The position numbers were made by a program, and so were the translations under genes. A stretch of DNA of 64,000 nt from Roseburia hominis A2-183 (lineage in GTDB: Bacteria; Bacillota; Clostridia; Lachnospirales; Lachnospiraceae). The stretch is taken from the NCBI RefSeq assembly GCF_000225345.1, contig NC_015977.1, positions 2,029,501 through 2,093,500 of the forward strand. The letters are read 5' to 3'. Shown here one piece after another: positions 1 to 9,772 of this stretch (position 1 is the stretch's first letter; each line of letters opens with the position of its first letter). The notes beneath the pieces were generated by a model. That model was not told the DNA's origin, did no database searches, and worked only from the letters and a program-made list of their open reading frames with translations.

Positions 1-696
1 CGTCAGCTTGACGCTCGATGCAATCTCCTTGACGGAGTTGTTGCTGCTGACCATGCTCTCCGTCAGCACATCCGCTTTCTCTCTCGCACTGTCGAACTTC
101 TCGGACAGCGCTCCCGACATCTGAATGATCTCATCCGCCACACGCGCCGCCGCATCCATCTGTGACTTAATGGCATCTGTATCCTCAACATGGTGTCTCG
201 CCTGCAGATCTACCGCAATACACATCACAACACCGAAAGAAATGGCAAACACTATCTGTACAACTGACTCGCTCCGTGTCCCAGGATATTTCACAAAATG
301 AAGTATGCCCGAAATTACATTCAGCGCTCCCATCGCAATAGCGCTGATGCGTGCCAGCCTTATATCACGATACAACATAACCGTAAGCATAATTAAATAC
401 ATAAATGCATAAAAGACCACGTTTTTGTTTGATAAGATCATCACTGCATAGGTAAGAAACATACACGAAAGTGAAATCATAACAAATTTCCTATCCCCGC
501 GATACCGGACATGTCCAACAAAAAATATCACGAGAAGAATGACATTGACTACCATGCGTGCCAGCACAACAGATTTATCCGCTGTTGCATCCACAAATCC
601 AAGCAGTGTCAGTGCATTCAAAAGCCCAAGGATGATAAGTCCAAGGATGAATGTAATCTTGTTGCGTTCCAATCTTTGTTTTTGTTTTAATTTCAT
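1..696 (-). CDS. Methyl-accepting chemotaxis-type receptor, N-terminal part (cut by window edge)
   Basis: The reading frame is open from the ATG at 696 to the window edge, giving 232 residues of an incomplete protein. A basic start (MKLKQKQRLERNK) is followed by about six hydrophobic segments up to roughly residue 155, then a polar helical stretch with alternating charged and small residues ending in a SNNSVKEIASSVKLT-like coiled-coil register. That architecture, a multi-spanning membrane sensor followed by the beginning of a helical signalling domain, fits a chemoreceptor-like protein. There is no extracellular ligand domain in the visible part. AAGGAAGGG lies just upstream of the ATG. The conserved receptor hairpin tip would be outside the window, so the class is an inference. 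Confidence 0.6.
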   Translation of the reverse strand, partial: MKLKQKQRLERNKITFILGLIILGLLNALTLLGFVDATADKSVVLARMVVNVILLVIFFVGHVRYRGDRKFVMISLSCMFLTYAVMILSNKNVVFYAFMYLIMLTVMLYRDIRLARISAIAMGALNVISGILHFVKYPGTRSESVVQIVFAISFGVVMCIAVDLQARHHVEDTDAIKSQMDAAARVADEIIQMSGALSEKFDSAREKADVLTESMVSSNNSVKEIASSVKLT

Positions 697-720
697 AACA
701 ATCCCTTCCTTTGTAAGATC

Positions 721-1231
721 TCACCCGGGCAGACAGATCTTTCCATCCATCAGCATCTTCACAAACGCCGTATCCCGGATAATCCAGGAATCTTTCTCAA
801 TCAGAATATTCCTGTGATAGACTTCCTCCGGCGTCGCCCATTTTAACTGATACCCCTTTGCAATCTCACTCGGGGTAAGTGAAAGTGGCGCCTGCTCGTC
901 CAAAACATCGCAGTAAAAAAAAAAGAGAATGGCAGATAAACTTTTTATCCGGCTCAAAAATATCTCTGTGCAGTTCTATTATCTCGCCCAGCTCACAGAT
1001 ACTCTCCGGCCTGACATAAAGTCCTGTCTCCTCTTTTACTTCACGGATCAGCGTCTGCTCATAATTCTCACCCGGCTCCTGCCCGCCTCCGGGGATCTTA
1101 TATTCTCCCTCCTGGCTGCACTGCATGGCAAGCCTGCCGTCACGCACAATGATCGCCCGTATCGAATACTTTTCATAGATACCCGTCGTGCCCTCATAAT
1201 CACGGGCATCAAATGTCGCAAGGATCTTCAT
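721..1231 (-). pseudogene. Nudix hydrolase split by a frameshift in a ten-T run
   Basis: Nudix enzymes hydrolyse nucleoside diphosphates linked to another group. The first part (from the ATG at 1231, preceded by GGAGGAA) holds a complete Nudix box: G-x5-E-x7-REVKEETGL. The frame then changes in a run of ten T on the coding strand (A at 915-924), after which the second frame continues as YCDVLDEQAPLSLTPSE and ends at 721. Nine T would restore one protein of about 170 residues, the normal family length. Both halves look like well-conserved protein, so the break is recent, a sequencing error, or a slippage-controlled switch. Without correction the first frame ends near 866 and loses the C-terminal third of the fold. 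Confidence 0.8.
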
Positions 1232-1357
1232 ACGCATTTCCTCCGTGCCGCTTCACTTTTCTTGAATTATATTCCCTTTTTGCAATTATCGCAATATTTT
1301 TCAAATATTTTTATTTTAAACATTTTCTGTAATAAGAACACAGTTTTCTAATTGCAG

Positions 1358-1394
1358 AAAAAAAATCCACCCCGGTCGATTGACCGGGATGGAT
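1358..1394 (-). terminator. Rho-independent terminator of groESL
   Basis: A 13-bp stem (ATCCATCCCGGTC pairing with GACCGGGGTGGAT, one mismatch) with a four-base loop is followed on the minus strand by seven T. It sits just downstream of the groL stop codon. Confidence 0.9.
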
Positions 1395-1412
1395 TCCCTC
1401 TTCGGATGGGAT

Positions 1413-3053
<1,641 letters not shown>

Positions 3054-3098
3054 CTATCTCTTATTCTGATTCAAATTACAGGGATGCTTCCCAGCTGC

Positions 3099-3383
3099 TT
3101 ATTCTACGACAGCCAGAATATCGCTCTGTCTTACAATGATGTATTCCTCTCCATCCAGCTTTACTTCTGTTCCTGCATATTTGGAATAGATGACCTTCTG
3201 TCCGGTCTTTACCTGCATGGTAACTTCCTTGCCGTCTACCATTCCGCCAGGACCTACGGCGATTACCTCTGCCTCCTGCGGCTTCTCCTGTGCGCTGCTG
3301 GTAAGAATAATACCAGACTTTGTGGTCTCCTCTGCCTCACACTGTTTTAATACAACTCTGTCACTCAATGGTACTAATTTCAT
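3099..3383 (-). CDS. groS: Co-chaperonin GroES
   Basis: This 94-residue co-chaperonin caps the GroEL ring. The start MKLVPLSDRVVLK and the family features (TKSGIIL mobile-loop region, KVIYSKYAGTEVK near the C-terminus) are all present. The ATG at 3383 is chosen over an upstream in-frame ATG because CAGGAGGT sits eight bases before it and the extra residues upstream do not match the family. The gene is first in the groESL operon, directly downstream of the CIRCE operator. Confidence 0.97.
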   Translation of the reverse strand: MKLVPLSDRVVLKQCEAEETTKSGIILTSSAQEKPQEAEVIAVGPGGMVDGKEVTMQVKTGQKVIYSKYAGTEVKLDGEEYIIVRQSDILAVVE

Positions 3384-3433
3384 TTTGTAGACCTCCTGTT
3401 TTATGATCTGAAATAATATCTTTCGTTTTGTTA

Positions 3434-3460
3434 TTAGCACTCATTTCGTTTGAGTGCTAA
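3434..3460. promoter_or_regulatory. CIRCE operator (HrcA binding site)
   Basis: TTAGCACTC, nine bases, GAGTGCTAA: a perfect match to the CIRCE consensus. It lies between the groESL promoter and groS. In Firmicutes HrcA binds this element and represses groESL until heat stress; hrcA itself is not in the window. Confidence 0.98.
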
Positions 3461-3471
3461 CCGATAGTGTT

Positions 3472-3500
3472 ATAATAGTTTTTTAGCATGTGATCTGCAA
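3472..3500 (-). promoter_or_regulatory. Sigma-A-type promoter of groESL
   Basis: On the minus strand TTGCAG (3495-3500) and TATTAT (3472-3477) are separated by exactly 17 bases, immediately upstream of CIRCE. The stretch from here to 3616 is AT-rich and holds no recognisable gene. Confidence 0.7.
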
Positions 3501-3616
3501 CCGGATATATTCCGGTATATTTGCATTTATATTGCTCTTTTCTCGTTTTTTCTTTTGTTTTCTTGTATTTTTATATTTTCATCCATTTTTTGTGATTTTA
3601 TACTTTTTTTAGAAAC

Positions 3617-4744
3617 TTACCGTCGCTTCTCTCCAACGACCTGTTTCACCGTTTTGCGGACAGTTTTATTTCCCTCCGACCACAGGAGTTTTAAGGCTTT
3701 TGCAAAGACCTTCTGGCTCTTCTCCGGCAGGTGGCTTTTCGCCTTCATCAGCTCCTGCACCGCCTTCCATTTGCTGTGGTAAAAATCATCCACCGTCTTA
3801 ATGTCCGCCGCTTCAAGCATGCCGAATACCGTATCCACAATCTGTTCGCGTTCCTCCCCGTTCAGCTGGTAAATCCATGCCTTCATCGTCTCATCCAACA
3901 TCAGGCTCTGGGCCGCCACCTCCCTGACATAGACAAAGGATGTGCCGAGCACCTCCCACGACATGGCATCGTGCTGCTGGATTCCACTGTTGGAACTGCG
4001 CACCACCTCATACGCCTCCTGGTGCTCCAAGAGCATTCCGACAATCGAAGATTCCGGCAGAATCGTGTGGATTTTCGGCAGTACGCGCTGGTATGCCGCG
4101 CCCTCTACAATATCCCTGCGGAACCCAGGTCCGTCGTTGCTGTAGACCGCAAGAATCCGGTCCTGCAGCCCGCTGCTGCAGTGGACTGCAGCATAGACAG
4201 CAAGATTTCCGCCCTTGGAGTGACCCCCGATGCGCACGGGGCAGCTGCCATCTCCAAGCATCTGTTCCACGTACGCAGCGGCTTTCAGCTGACCGGGCGT
4301 CTCCGAGAGGTATCCCATATTAAAATCCTCTCTCCACCCTGTGATCGTATTGTCCGTGCCGCGGAACGACACATAGATACTGCCATCCGGCAGCCCGGCG
4401 CACATGACCGCAAACTGTGACTGCTCCTCCTCACTGATGTCATTGACGTAACCCCAGAGCTTCACGTCACGAAAACGCTCTGTTTTCGCCATCTTCTCCA
4501 AAACAAACGGCGCCGCCTTTGTCATTGACACCCGCGCAAGGATCTCCTCCCTGCTGTTCTGCTCCCAGAACGCGGCGGATGCCTCCGCAAGCGTGACTGC
4601 CTCCGCCTCGCTCTGCCCGGTCACAATCCCGTCAAACGAAGTATATACCAGCTCCGCAAAAAGCAGATTATCCACCTCGTTAAATCCGGACGCGGTGAAA
4701 GTCAGATCCCCCCGCCAGTCCAGATAATCCATCATGTTTGCCAT
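3617..4744 (-). CDS. DUF2974 (Mbeg1-like) alpha/beta hydrolase
   Basis: The 375-residue protein belongs to the Mbeg1-like/DUF2974 family, predicted serine hydrolases of the lipase type common in Clostridia. The nucleophile elbow GHSKGG lies near residue 190 in the context RIGGHSKGGNLAVYAA, and the strand before it (IYVSFRGTDNTITGWREDF) matches the class 3 lipase-like oxyanion region. No signal peptide is visible, so it is probably cytoplasmic. The substrate is unknown. GGAGGAGCGGG precedes the ATG. It follows the HAD phosphatase gene by 40 bases on the same strand and may be co-transcribed with it. The C-terminal ~70 residues are basic and helical. Confidence 0.8.
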   Translation of the reverse strand: MANMMDYLDWRGDLTFTASGFNEVDNLLFAELVYTSFDGIVTGQSEAEAVTLAEASAAFWEQNSREEILARVSMTKAAPFVLEKMAKTERFRDVKLWGYVNDISEEEQSQFAVMCAGLPDGSIYVSFRGTDNTITGWREDFNMGYLSETPGQLKAAAYVEQMLGDGSCPVRIGGHSKGGNLAVYAAVHCSSGLQDRILAVYSNDGPGFRRDIVEGAAYQRVLPKIHTILPESSIVGMLLEHQEAYEVVRSSNSGIQQHDAMSWEVLGTSFVYVREVAAQSLMLDETMKAWIYQLNGEEREQIVDTVFGMLEAADIKTVDDFYHSKWKAVQELMKAKSHLPEKSQKVFAKALKLLWSEGNKTVRKTVKQVVGEKRR

Positions 4745-4784
4745 CCCGCTCCTCCTTCTCTTCCCGCTGCAATCCCGTTGCTTC

Positions 4785-5567
4785 CTATCCGATCAGCCCA
4801 TAGTGCTTCAGTCCGTTTTTAATTCCATGATTCATAATATCGGTCGTCACATACTCCGCGGCAGCCTTCGCCGCAGATGCCCCGTTTCCCATGGCGATGC
4901 CATGTCCCACATAGGTGAGCATCTCCAGATCATTCGTGCTGTCGCCGAACGCATACGTATTCTCCCTGGCAACCCCAAGTATGTCACATACCTGCGCTAT
5001 TCCGGTCGCCTTGGTGTAGCCCTTCGGCACCACTTCAATCAGCTGCGGATTGTGTTCAATCACATCAAAATGCGGCACCAGCTCCGCTTCCACCGCACGC
5101 ACGCTCGCCCCGTTCATATAAGCGCTCAATTTGTTGATCTCATACTCCGTCTGCCCGCGGATCTCCCGCACATCCTCTCCCAGTTCCCTGCGAAGGTACT
5201 GGATAAACGGATCTTCCTTAAAATCTTCCCCGTTTGCGTAGATATAATGCGGTCCCTCCAGCACCGCTTCCATGTGGTATGCCTCAATGACACGTAGAAG
5301 TTCCTCCGCTTCTTCAGGCGTAAGCAGCCTCTCGCACACCTTCTTTCCTTCATATTCAATATGTGTGCCGCACGCCGCCACAATCCCGTCAAACCCTATT
5401 CCAAGGATCTTCTCACTGCGGATGTTCGACCGGCTTCTGCCGCTGCACAAAAACGCGTAATTCCCGTCAGCCCTAAGTTCGCGTATCGCTTCCGTTGTAC
5501 TTTCCGGCACCTGCATGTGCTCATTCCACAAGGTTCCGTCTATATCAAAAAACACTGCTTTTTTCAT
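4785..5567 (-). CDS. Cof-type HAD-superfamily phosphatase
   Basis: This 260-residue enzyme is a HAD phosphatase of the Cof/YidA type, which dephosphorylates sugar phosphates or similar small molecules. Motif I is FFDIDGTLW at residues 6-14 with the nucleophile Asp at 8; motif III/IV is FGDSTNDLEML; a large C2-type cap lies between. The start is placed at 5567 because GGAGAGAAAAG precedes that ATG and the protein begins MKKAVFFDIDGT as in the family; an in-frame upstream extension encodes unrelated sequence. The specific substrate cannot be inferred. Confidence 0.9.
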   Translation of the reverse strand: MKKAVFFDIDGTLWNEHMQVPESTTEAIRELRADGNYAFLCSGRSRSNIRSEKILGIGFDGIVAACGTHIEYEGKKVCERLLTPEEAEELLRVIEAYHMEAVLEGPHYIYANGEDFKEDPFIQYLRRELGEDVREIRGQTEYEINKLSAYMNGASVRAVEAELVPHFDVIEHNPQLIEVVPKGYTKATGIAQVCDILGVARENTYAFGDSTNDLEMLTYVGHGIAMGNGASAAKAAAEYVTTDIMNHGIKNGLKHYGLIG

Positions 5568-5666
5568 CTTTTCTCTCCAATTCCCATTCTCTTGCGTAAA
5601 AGTCAGTTCTGCTATATGCAAAACATTCTCTTCCCCGCCGCATGGTGCACATCCTATCCTATAAAG

Positions 5667-5715
5667 GAAAAAAAACAACCGCGCGGGCTGAACTCATTAT
5701 ATCAGCCCGCGCGGT
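5667..5715 (-). terminator. Rho-independent terminator of the [FeFe] hydrogenase gene
   Basis: A perfect 14-bp GC-rich stem (ACCGCGCGGGCTGA and its complement, 5678-5691 and 5702-5715) is followed on the minus strand by TTGTTTTTTTT. Confidence 0.92.
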
Positions 5716-5751
5716 GTCTGGCAACTTGCGGTTTCTATTTCAAATATCCTG

Positions 5752-7200
5752 TTACTCTCTGTGCATGGAGATGGTGTTCATCTCGTAATGCTCAATGTTC
5801 TCATGAATTCCACGGTCATCTGCCTGGGAAATCAGAGTGTCACGGTTCTTCTTGGAAGAGATCTGGTCGTTGAACGCACTCGGTCCGCCGACACAGCCGC
5901 CCTCGCATGCCATACCCTCGATGAAATCCTCCGGCAGTCTGGCTGCTTTCAGAAGAAGCAGTGCTTTCTTACACTCGGCAGCTCCGTTTGCAACGCATAC
6001 CTTTGCATCGATCTCATCCTCAGACTCTTTCAGACTCTGAAGAACAGCTGCGGTTACACCGCCGGAATTTGCAAAACGCTTACCGAAGGTGGATGCGATC
6101 TGATCATCGTTTGCAGCCGGCTGCAGTACGACGCTCTTCGCTTTCATGATCGCACGGATCTCACTGTAGGTCAGTACATAGTCTGCATTGCCCGGAATCT
6201 GCTGATCCACAACCTCAGACTTCTTTGCGATACACGGTCCGATAAATACCGTGATGGCTTCCGGATCTCTTGCCTTGATAAGGCGGGAAACCGCACACAT
6301 CGGAGATACCGTCGTCGATACACAGTCTGCCAGATCCGGATAGTGCAGGCGTACCATATTTACGAATGCCGGACAGCAGGAGGTAACTTTCTTCTCGCCC
6401 GCCTTGTAAGCTTCCGCCCACTCCTCGGACTCGTAAGCTGCCGTCATATCACCGCCGAGACCTACGTCGAAGAAATCGGTAAATCCGAGTTCTTTCATCG
6501 CATTCTTCCAGCTTGCCATCGTGATGTCATCCCCGAACTGTCCCTCGGTCGCCGGTGCAGCCATCGCATAGACATGCTTACCCTCGCGCAGTGCGTTGAT
6601 TACATCTACAATAAAGCTCTTGGAGCCGATCGCTCCGAACGGACAGCTGTGGATACATTTACCGCAGCGGATACATTTCTTCTTATCGATGACGGAGATA
6701 CCGTGCTCATCGTATGTAATCGCGTTGACCGGACAGCTGAACTTACACGGTCTCTTCAGATGTGCGATTGCATTGTACGGACAGGCCTGCGCACATCTTC
6801 CACATTCTTTACATTTTGTAGGATCGATGTGGGAGCGGGTTCTTCCCGGCTCAATCGCACCGAATTTGCAGGCATTGATACAAGCCTTTCCAAGACAGTT
6901 CTGGCAGTTCTCCGTTACAATATAACTGGAAATCGGACAGTCCTCACATGCAGAACTGATGACCTGGATCACATTGCCGTCATCAGTCAGACCTGGCGCT
7001 TTGCCCTCCGCCAGACGGACTCTCTGTCTGATAATCTCTCTTTCTTTATAAATACAGCAGCGAAACTGCGGTGTCGGACCTGGGATCAGGCTCATTGCGA
7101 TATTGTCTCTCTTCTCGTCAAGCTCACCGGCAAATGCCAGCTTTGCCACTTCATAGAGTACGTCGTGTTTGATTTTGATCACGTTTTCATCAGCATACAT
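5752..7200 (-). CDS. Monomeric group B [FeFe] hydrogenase
   Basis: The 482-residue protein combines an N-terminal ferredoxin region with an H-cluster domain. Cysteine-rich 4Fe-4S motifs lie at about residues 99-111 (CQNCLGKACINAC), 130-140 (CKECGRCAQAC), 152-156 and 176-186 (CIRCGKCIHSC). The three H-cluster motifs are TSCCP (273-277), GPCIAKKSE (321-329) and MACEGGCVGG (430-439). The variant L1 and L3 motifs and the domain order place it in the B1-type monomeric hydrogenases of Clostridia rather than the bifurcating or classical group A enzymes. It exchanges electrons between reduced ferredoxin and protons/H2 in the cytoplasm; the physiological direction is unknown. It is a single-gene unit with its own promoter and terminator. 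HydEFG maturases are not in the window. Confidence 0.92.
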   Translation of the reverse strand: MYADENVIKIKHDVLYEVAKLAFAGELDEKRDNIAMSLIPGPTPQFRCCIYKEREIIRQRVRLAEGKAPGLTDDGNVIQVISSACEDCPISSYIVTENCQNCLGKACINACKFGAIEPGRTRSHIDPTKCKECGRCAQACPYNAIAHLKRPCKFSCPVNAITYDEHGISVIDKKKCIRCGKCIHSCPFGAIGSKSFIVDVINALREGKHVYAMAAPATEGQFGDDITMASWKNAMKELGFTDFFDVGLGGDMTAAYESEEWAEAYKAGEKKVTSCCPAFVNMVRLHYPDLADCVSTTVSPMCAVSRLIKARDPEAITVFIGPCIAKKSEVVDQQIPGNADYVLTYSEIRAIMKAKSVVLQPAANDDQIASTFGKRFANSGGVTAAVLQSLKESEDEIDAKVCVANGAAECKKALLLLKAARLPEDFIEGMACEGGCVGGPSAFNDQISSKKNRDTLISQADDRGIHENIEHYEMNTISMHRE

Positions 7201-7251
7201 CGTGTTTTACCTCGCCCTTTTCTATTCGTTAATTTTTTAACCATCTTAGAC

Positions 7252-7279
7252 ATTATATATTATCTGTATGGAATTGCAA
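7252..7279 (-). promoter_or_regulatory. Promoter of the [FeFe] hydrogenase gene
   Basis: TTGCAA (7274-7279) and a consensus TATAAT (7252-7257) with a 16-base spacer on the minus strand, about 50 bases before the hydrogenase start codon. Confidence 0.75.
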
Positions 7280-7382
7280 GAGAAACGCATGTATTTCTTT
7301 GCGTACATGATGTATACCGTCAAATTGTAAAAAATCCGACTGCTGTTTTGTGCAATATTTTTCTGGGAAGTCCACTGTACTG

Positions 7383-8705
7383 TTACTTTGGTACCTGTTC
7401 CATCAGGAACGCCCGCATCTGCTCCTCTTCCCAGATCACGGGAACGGGGTAGTTCGGATTGCCCTCTTTGAGCGCGCGCGCCGCAAGTTCCGGCACGTCC
7501 TCCTTGCGCAGCATGGCAAGCTGCTCCGGGATGCCCATGCTCCGGTTCATCCGGCGGATTCTCTCAATAAACGCCTCCGCCAGCACGGCGTCCGTCTCCT
7601 TGCTGTTTCCATCCTCCGCCCCGGATGCGCACACTTTCCTCTCCATTCCTGCTCCGGACATTCGCACTTCCCTCTCCGGCTCTGCTCCGGACATGCGCAC
7701 TTCCCTCTCCGGCTTCCCCCAGGCTGCGCGCACTTTCCTCTCCAGCCTGGCCAGCGGCTCATACACGGCACTCCCGTATGCCGCAAGCACCTTCGGCAGC
7801 AGAATCGCATTCGCCTCCCCGTGCGGGACATGGTAGAGTCCGCCGATCCCATGTGCAATCGCATGCACGTACCCGACATAGGCATTGGTAAACGCGATCC
7901 CCGCCTCGTAGGAACCGGTCAGCATATTCATCCGTGCCGCCTTGTTCGCAGGTTCGCGGTAAGCCGTCAGCAGATTGGCACCAATCAGGCTCACCGCCTT
8001 CATGGCATGCGCTTTCATTTTCGGGGAACAGAACCGGTTGCAGTACGCCTCCACCGCGTGCGTCATCGCATCCATCCCACTATAGGCGGTCATATCCGGC
8101 GGCAGGGAACAGCTAAGCCCCGGATCGAGAAATGCGTAGCGCGGTATGAGACAGTAATCCATGACGGCATGCTTATAGTGGCATGTCTCGTCCGTGATGA
8201 CAGCCGCCAGCGTCACCTCCGAACCGGTTCCCGCCGTCGTCGGCACCGCAAGAAGGAGCGGCAGCTTTTTGTGGATCTTAAGCATCCCGCTCATTTTTCC
8301 GACCGGGAGATCTCTCTTTACAGCGCGCGCTCCCGCGACCTTGGCGCAGTCTATGACAGAGCCGCCTCCGATGGCAAGGATCGCCTCACAGCCGGATACC
8401 AAAAAACATTCCGCTGCCGCCTCCACCTCCGCCACGGTCGGATCGGGCGATACACCTGTGTATAACACCGTCCGGATGCCGGCATCCTCACACTGCGCCA
8501 GAAGCGGCGCGACCGTCCCGCGCCGGATCGTTCCCGGCGTGGTAATGACCTGCACCCCTTTTATCCCGTGTGTCTTCAATAATTCCGGTATCCTGGTGAT
8601 ACACCCGTCCCCCTGCACCAGCGTCTGTCTTCCCGCAGGAAACAGGGAAAGCATCCCCGCGCAGAGCGCCTGATAGACGCGGTATATGGCATGTTTTCCA
8701 TTCAT
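7383..8705 (-). CDS. Iron-containing alcohol dehydrogenase with an internal 11-residue repeat insert
   Basis: This 440-residue protein is a group III (iron-type) alcohol dehydrogenase, an NAD(P)H-dependent aldehyde/alcohol oxidoreductase of the cytoplasm. The nucleotide-binding motif GGGSVIDCAKV and the metal-ligand histidines in DAMTHAVEAYCN, VHAIAHGIGG and YHVPHGEAN are all present. Between about residues 320 and 370 there is an insert made of four copies of an 11-residue unit (ERKVRAAWGKP, EREVRMSGAEP and so on) not expected in the family. The start at 8705 follows AGGAGGAATAAG. The gene is 16 bases downstream of a class II aldolase gene, so the pair may cleave a phosphorylated sugar to an aldehyde and reduce that aldehyde, as in fucose, rhamnose or 5-deoxypentose salvage. 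Confidence 0.9.
   Translation of the reverse strand: MNGKHAIYRVYQALCAGMLSLFPAGRQTLVQGDGCITRIPELLKTHGIKGVQVITTPGTIRRGTVAPLLAQCEDAGIRTVLYTGVSPDPTVAEVEAAAECFLVSGCEAILAIGGGSVIDCAKVAGARAVKRDLPVGKMSGMLKIHKKLPLLLAVPTTAGTGSEVTLAAVITDETCHYKHAVMDYCLIPRYAFLDPGLSCSLPPDMTAYSGMDAMTHAVEAYCNRFCSPKMKAHAMKAVSLIGANLLTAYREPANKAARMNMLTGSYEAGIAFTNAYVGYVHAIAHGIGGLYHVPHGEANAILLPKVLAAYGSAVYEPLARLERKVRAAWGKPEREVRMSGAEPEREVRMSGAGMERKVCASGAEDGNSKETDAVLAEAFIERIRRMNRSMGIPEQLAMLRKEDVPELAARALKEGNPNYPVPVIWEEEQMRAFLMEQVPK
7611..7742 (-). repeat. Four 33-bp in-frame tandem repeats inside the alcohol dehydrogenase gene
   Basis: Four consecutive units of exactly 33 bp encode 11-residue repeats starting ERKV/EREV. The two middle units are most alike (EREVRMSGAEP and EREVRMSGAGM). 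Unit length keeps frame, so copy number can vary without destroying the gene. Confidence 0.9.
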
Positions 8706-8721
8706 CTTATTCCTCCTGCCC

Positions 8722-9723
8722 TTATGCTTCCCCATCTTTCTGCAGGGCATACTTTTTCACATAATGATAATGCTGGATCGCCACATTGACCGGAGAGAGC
8801 GTTGCCGACGCGCCCGTCGCGCGCACATGCAGACAGCAGACCGCCGCCTTTGCCACAAGCGCCTTTAACGCCTCCACATCATCCGCCGTTCCCGCGGATA
8901 CCACAACGCCGACACGCGGCACAAGCACCGCGCCGTATTTTCTTAAGAGTCCAAGCATATCTCTGCGCACATGAAGACAGCACGGAATCTTCCTGCCGAT
9001 CATCTGCGCCATATCATCCACCTGCGCCGGGATTCCCCGTCCGCTCGCCGCGCAGAGAAGGACTGCCGGCGTATCGCAGATTCCCACATAATGAAAATGC
9101 TTCTGTAAGACGTGAAACAGCTTTTCCTGGCGCTTCTGGTCTTTTCTCGGCTTCTTTTTCGGCTGTCCCAAAATGCTCCTCTTACAGATCTCCTCTAAGA
9201 GCATGGCGCGGGAAAACGCCTCCTCCCTGTCCTTTCCGCAGATCAGCACGCCGTGGTGCACCATAAAGACCACCTTTGCTCCTGACTGCATGGCATCGTA
9301 GACCGCCCCTGCAAGCTTCTCCGTACTGGAAAGCCCGTATGCCGCTCTCGCGATCCCGCCGAGCTTCTCTGCCTCTTCCTCCGTCATGGCAAGCTGCTCA
9401 AAGCCGCAGAGCCCGATCGCCGTGGCATAGGTCTGATGGGTGTGAATGACATACCCCACCTCCGGGAATATCTGATACGCCGCCAGATGCACACCCTTTT
9501 CACTCGAAGGCTTATGCGCGCCGCAGCACACACCGTTTCTTATGTCCATCAGCACCAGATCCCGCGCCGTCATCGTCTCATAATCCAGCCCGCTCGGCGT
9601 GATGACAAAATGATTCTCGTCGATACGGCAGCTGATATTGCCCCAGGTTCTCGCCACCAGTCCCGCCTGCTGCAGCTTTTTTCCCTCCGCTGCGACAAGG
9701 CGTCTCGCCATCTGTTCTTCCAT
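8722..9723 (-). CDS. Class II aldolase/adducin-family protein with a second C-terminal domain
   Basis: The N-terminal ~200 residues match zinc-dependent class II aldolases of the fuculose-phosphate type: GNIS, the phosphate-loop motif ITPSGLDYE, the acid/base region KPSSE, zinc ligands in IHTHQ and MVHHGVL. These enzymes split sugar phosphates into dihydroxyacetone phosphate and an aldehyde. At 333 residues it is about 120 residues longer than FucA; the extra part (from HFHYVGICDTPAVLL) looks like a partial second domain of the same superfamily lacking the HTH metal motif. It is the first gene of a two-gene unit with the iron alcohol dehydrogenase. The substrate is not defined; 5-deoxyribose or methylthioribulose phosphates are alternatives to fuculose phosphate. 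Confidence 0.8.
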   Translation of the reverse strand: MEEQMARRLVAAEGKKLQQAGLVARTWGNISCRIDENHFVITPSGLDYETMTARDLVLMDIRNGVCCGAHKPSSEKGVHLAAYQIFPEVGYVIHTHQTYATAIGLCGFEQLAMTEEEAEKLGGIARAAYGLSSTEKLAGAVYDAMQSGAKVVFMVHHGVLICGKDREEAFSRAMLLEEICKRSILGQPKKKPRKDQKRQEKLFHVLQKHFHYVGICDTPAVLLCAASGRGIPAQVDDMAQMIGRKIPCCLHVRRDMLGLLRKYGAVLVPRVGVVVSAGTADDVEALKALVAKAAVCCLHVRATGASATLSPVNVAIQHYHYVKKYALQKDGEA

Positions 9724-9772
9724 TCCAGTCTCCTCCGCTTCTGCCGGTGCCCGCTGTCACCCGGCTTTTTCT

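Noticed and set aside
5761..7452. 563-codon open frame antisense to the [FeFe] hydrogenase gene
   Set aside because: The minus-strand frame has all hydrogenase motifs, its own promoter and terminator. The plus-strand frame has no family features and is a by-product of codon bias.
7611..7742. Possible CRISPR-like or non-coding tandem array in the 7.6 kb repeat
   Set aside because: Units are contiguous, in frame and translated as part of the dehydrogenase.
7350..8465. Long plus-strand open frame opposite the iron alcohol dehydrogenase
   Set aside because: No recognisable domain, no ribosome-binding site, and it mirrors the repeats of the real gene.
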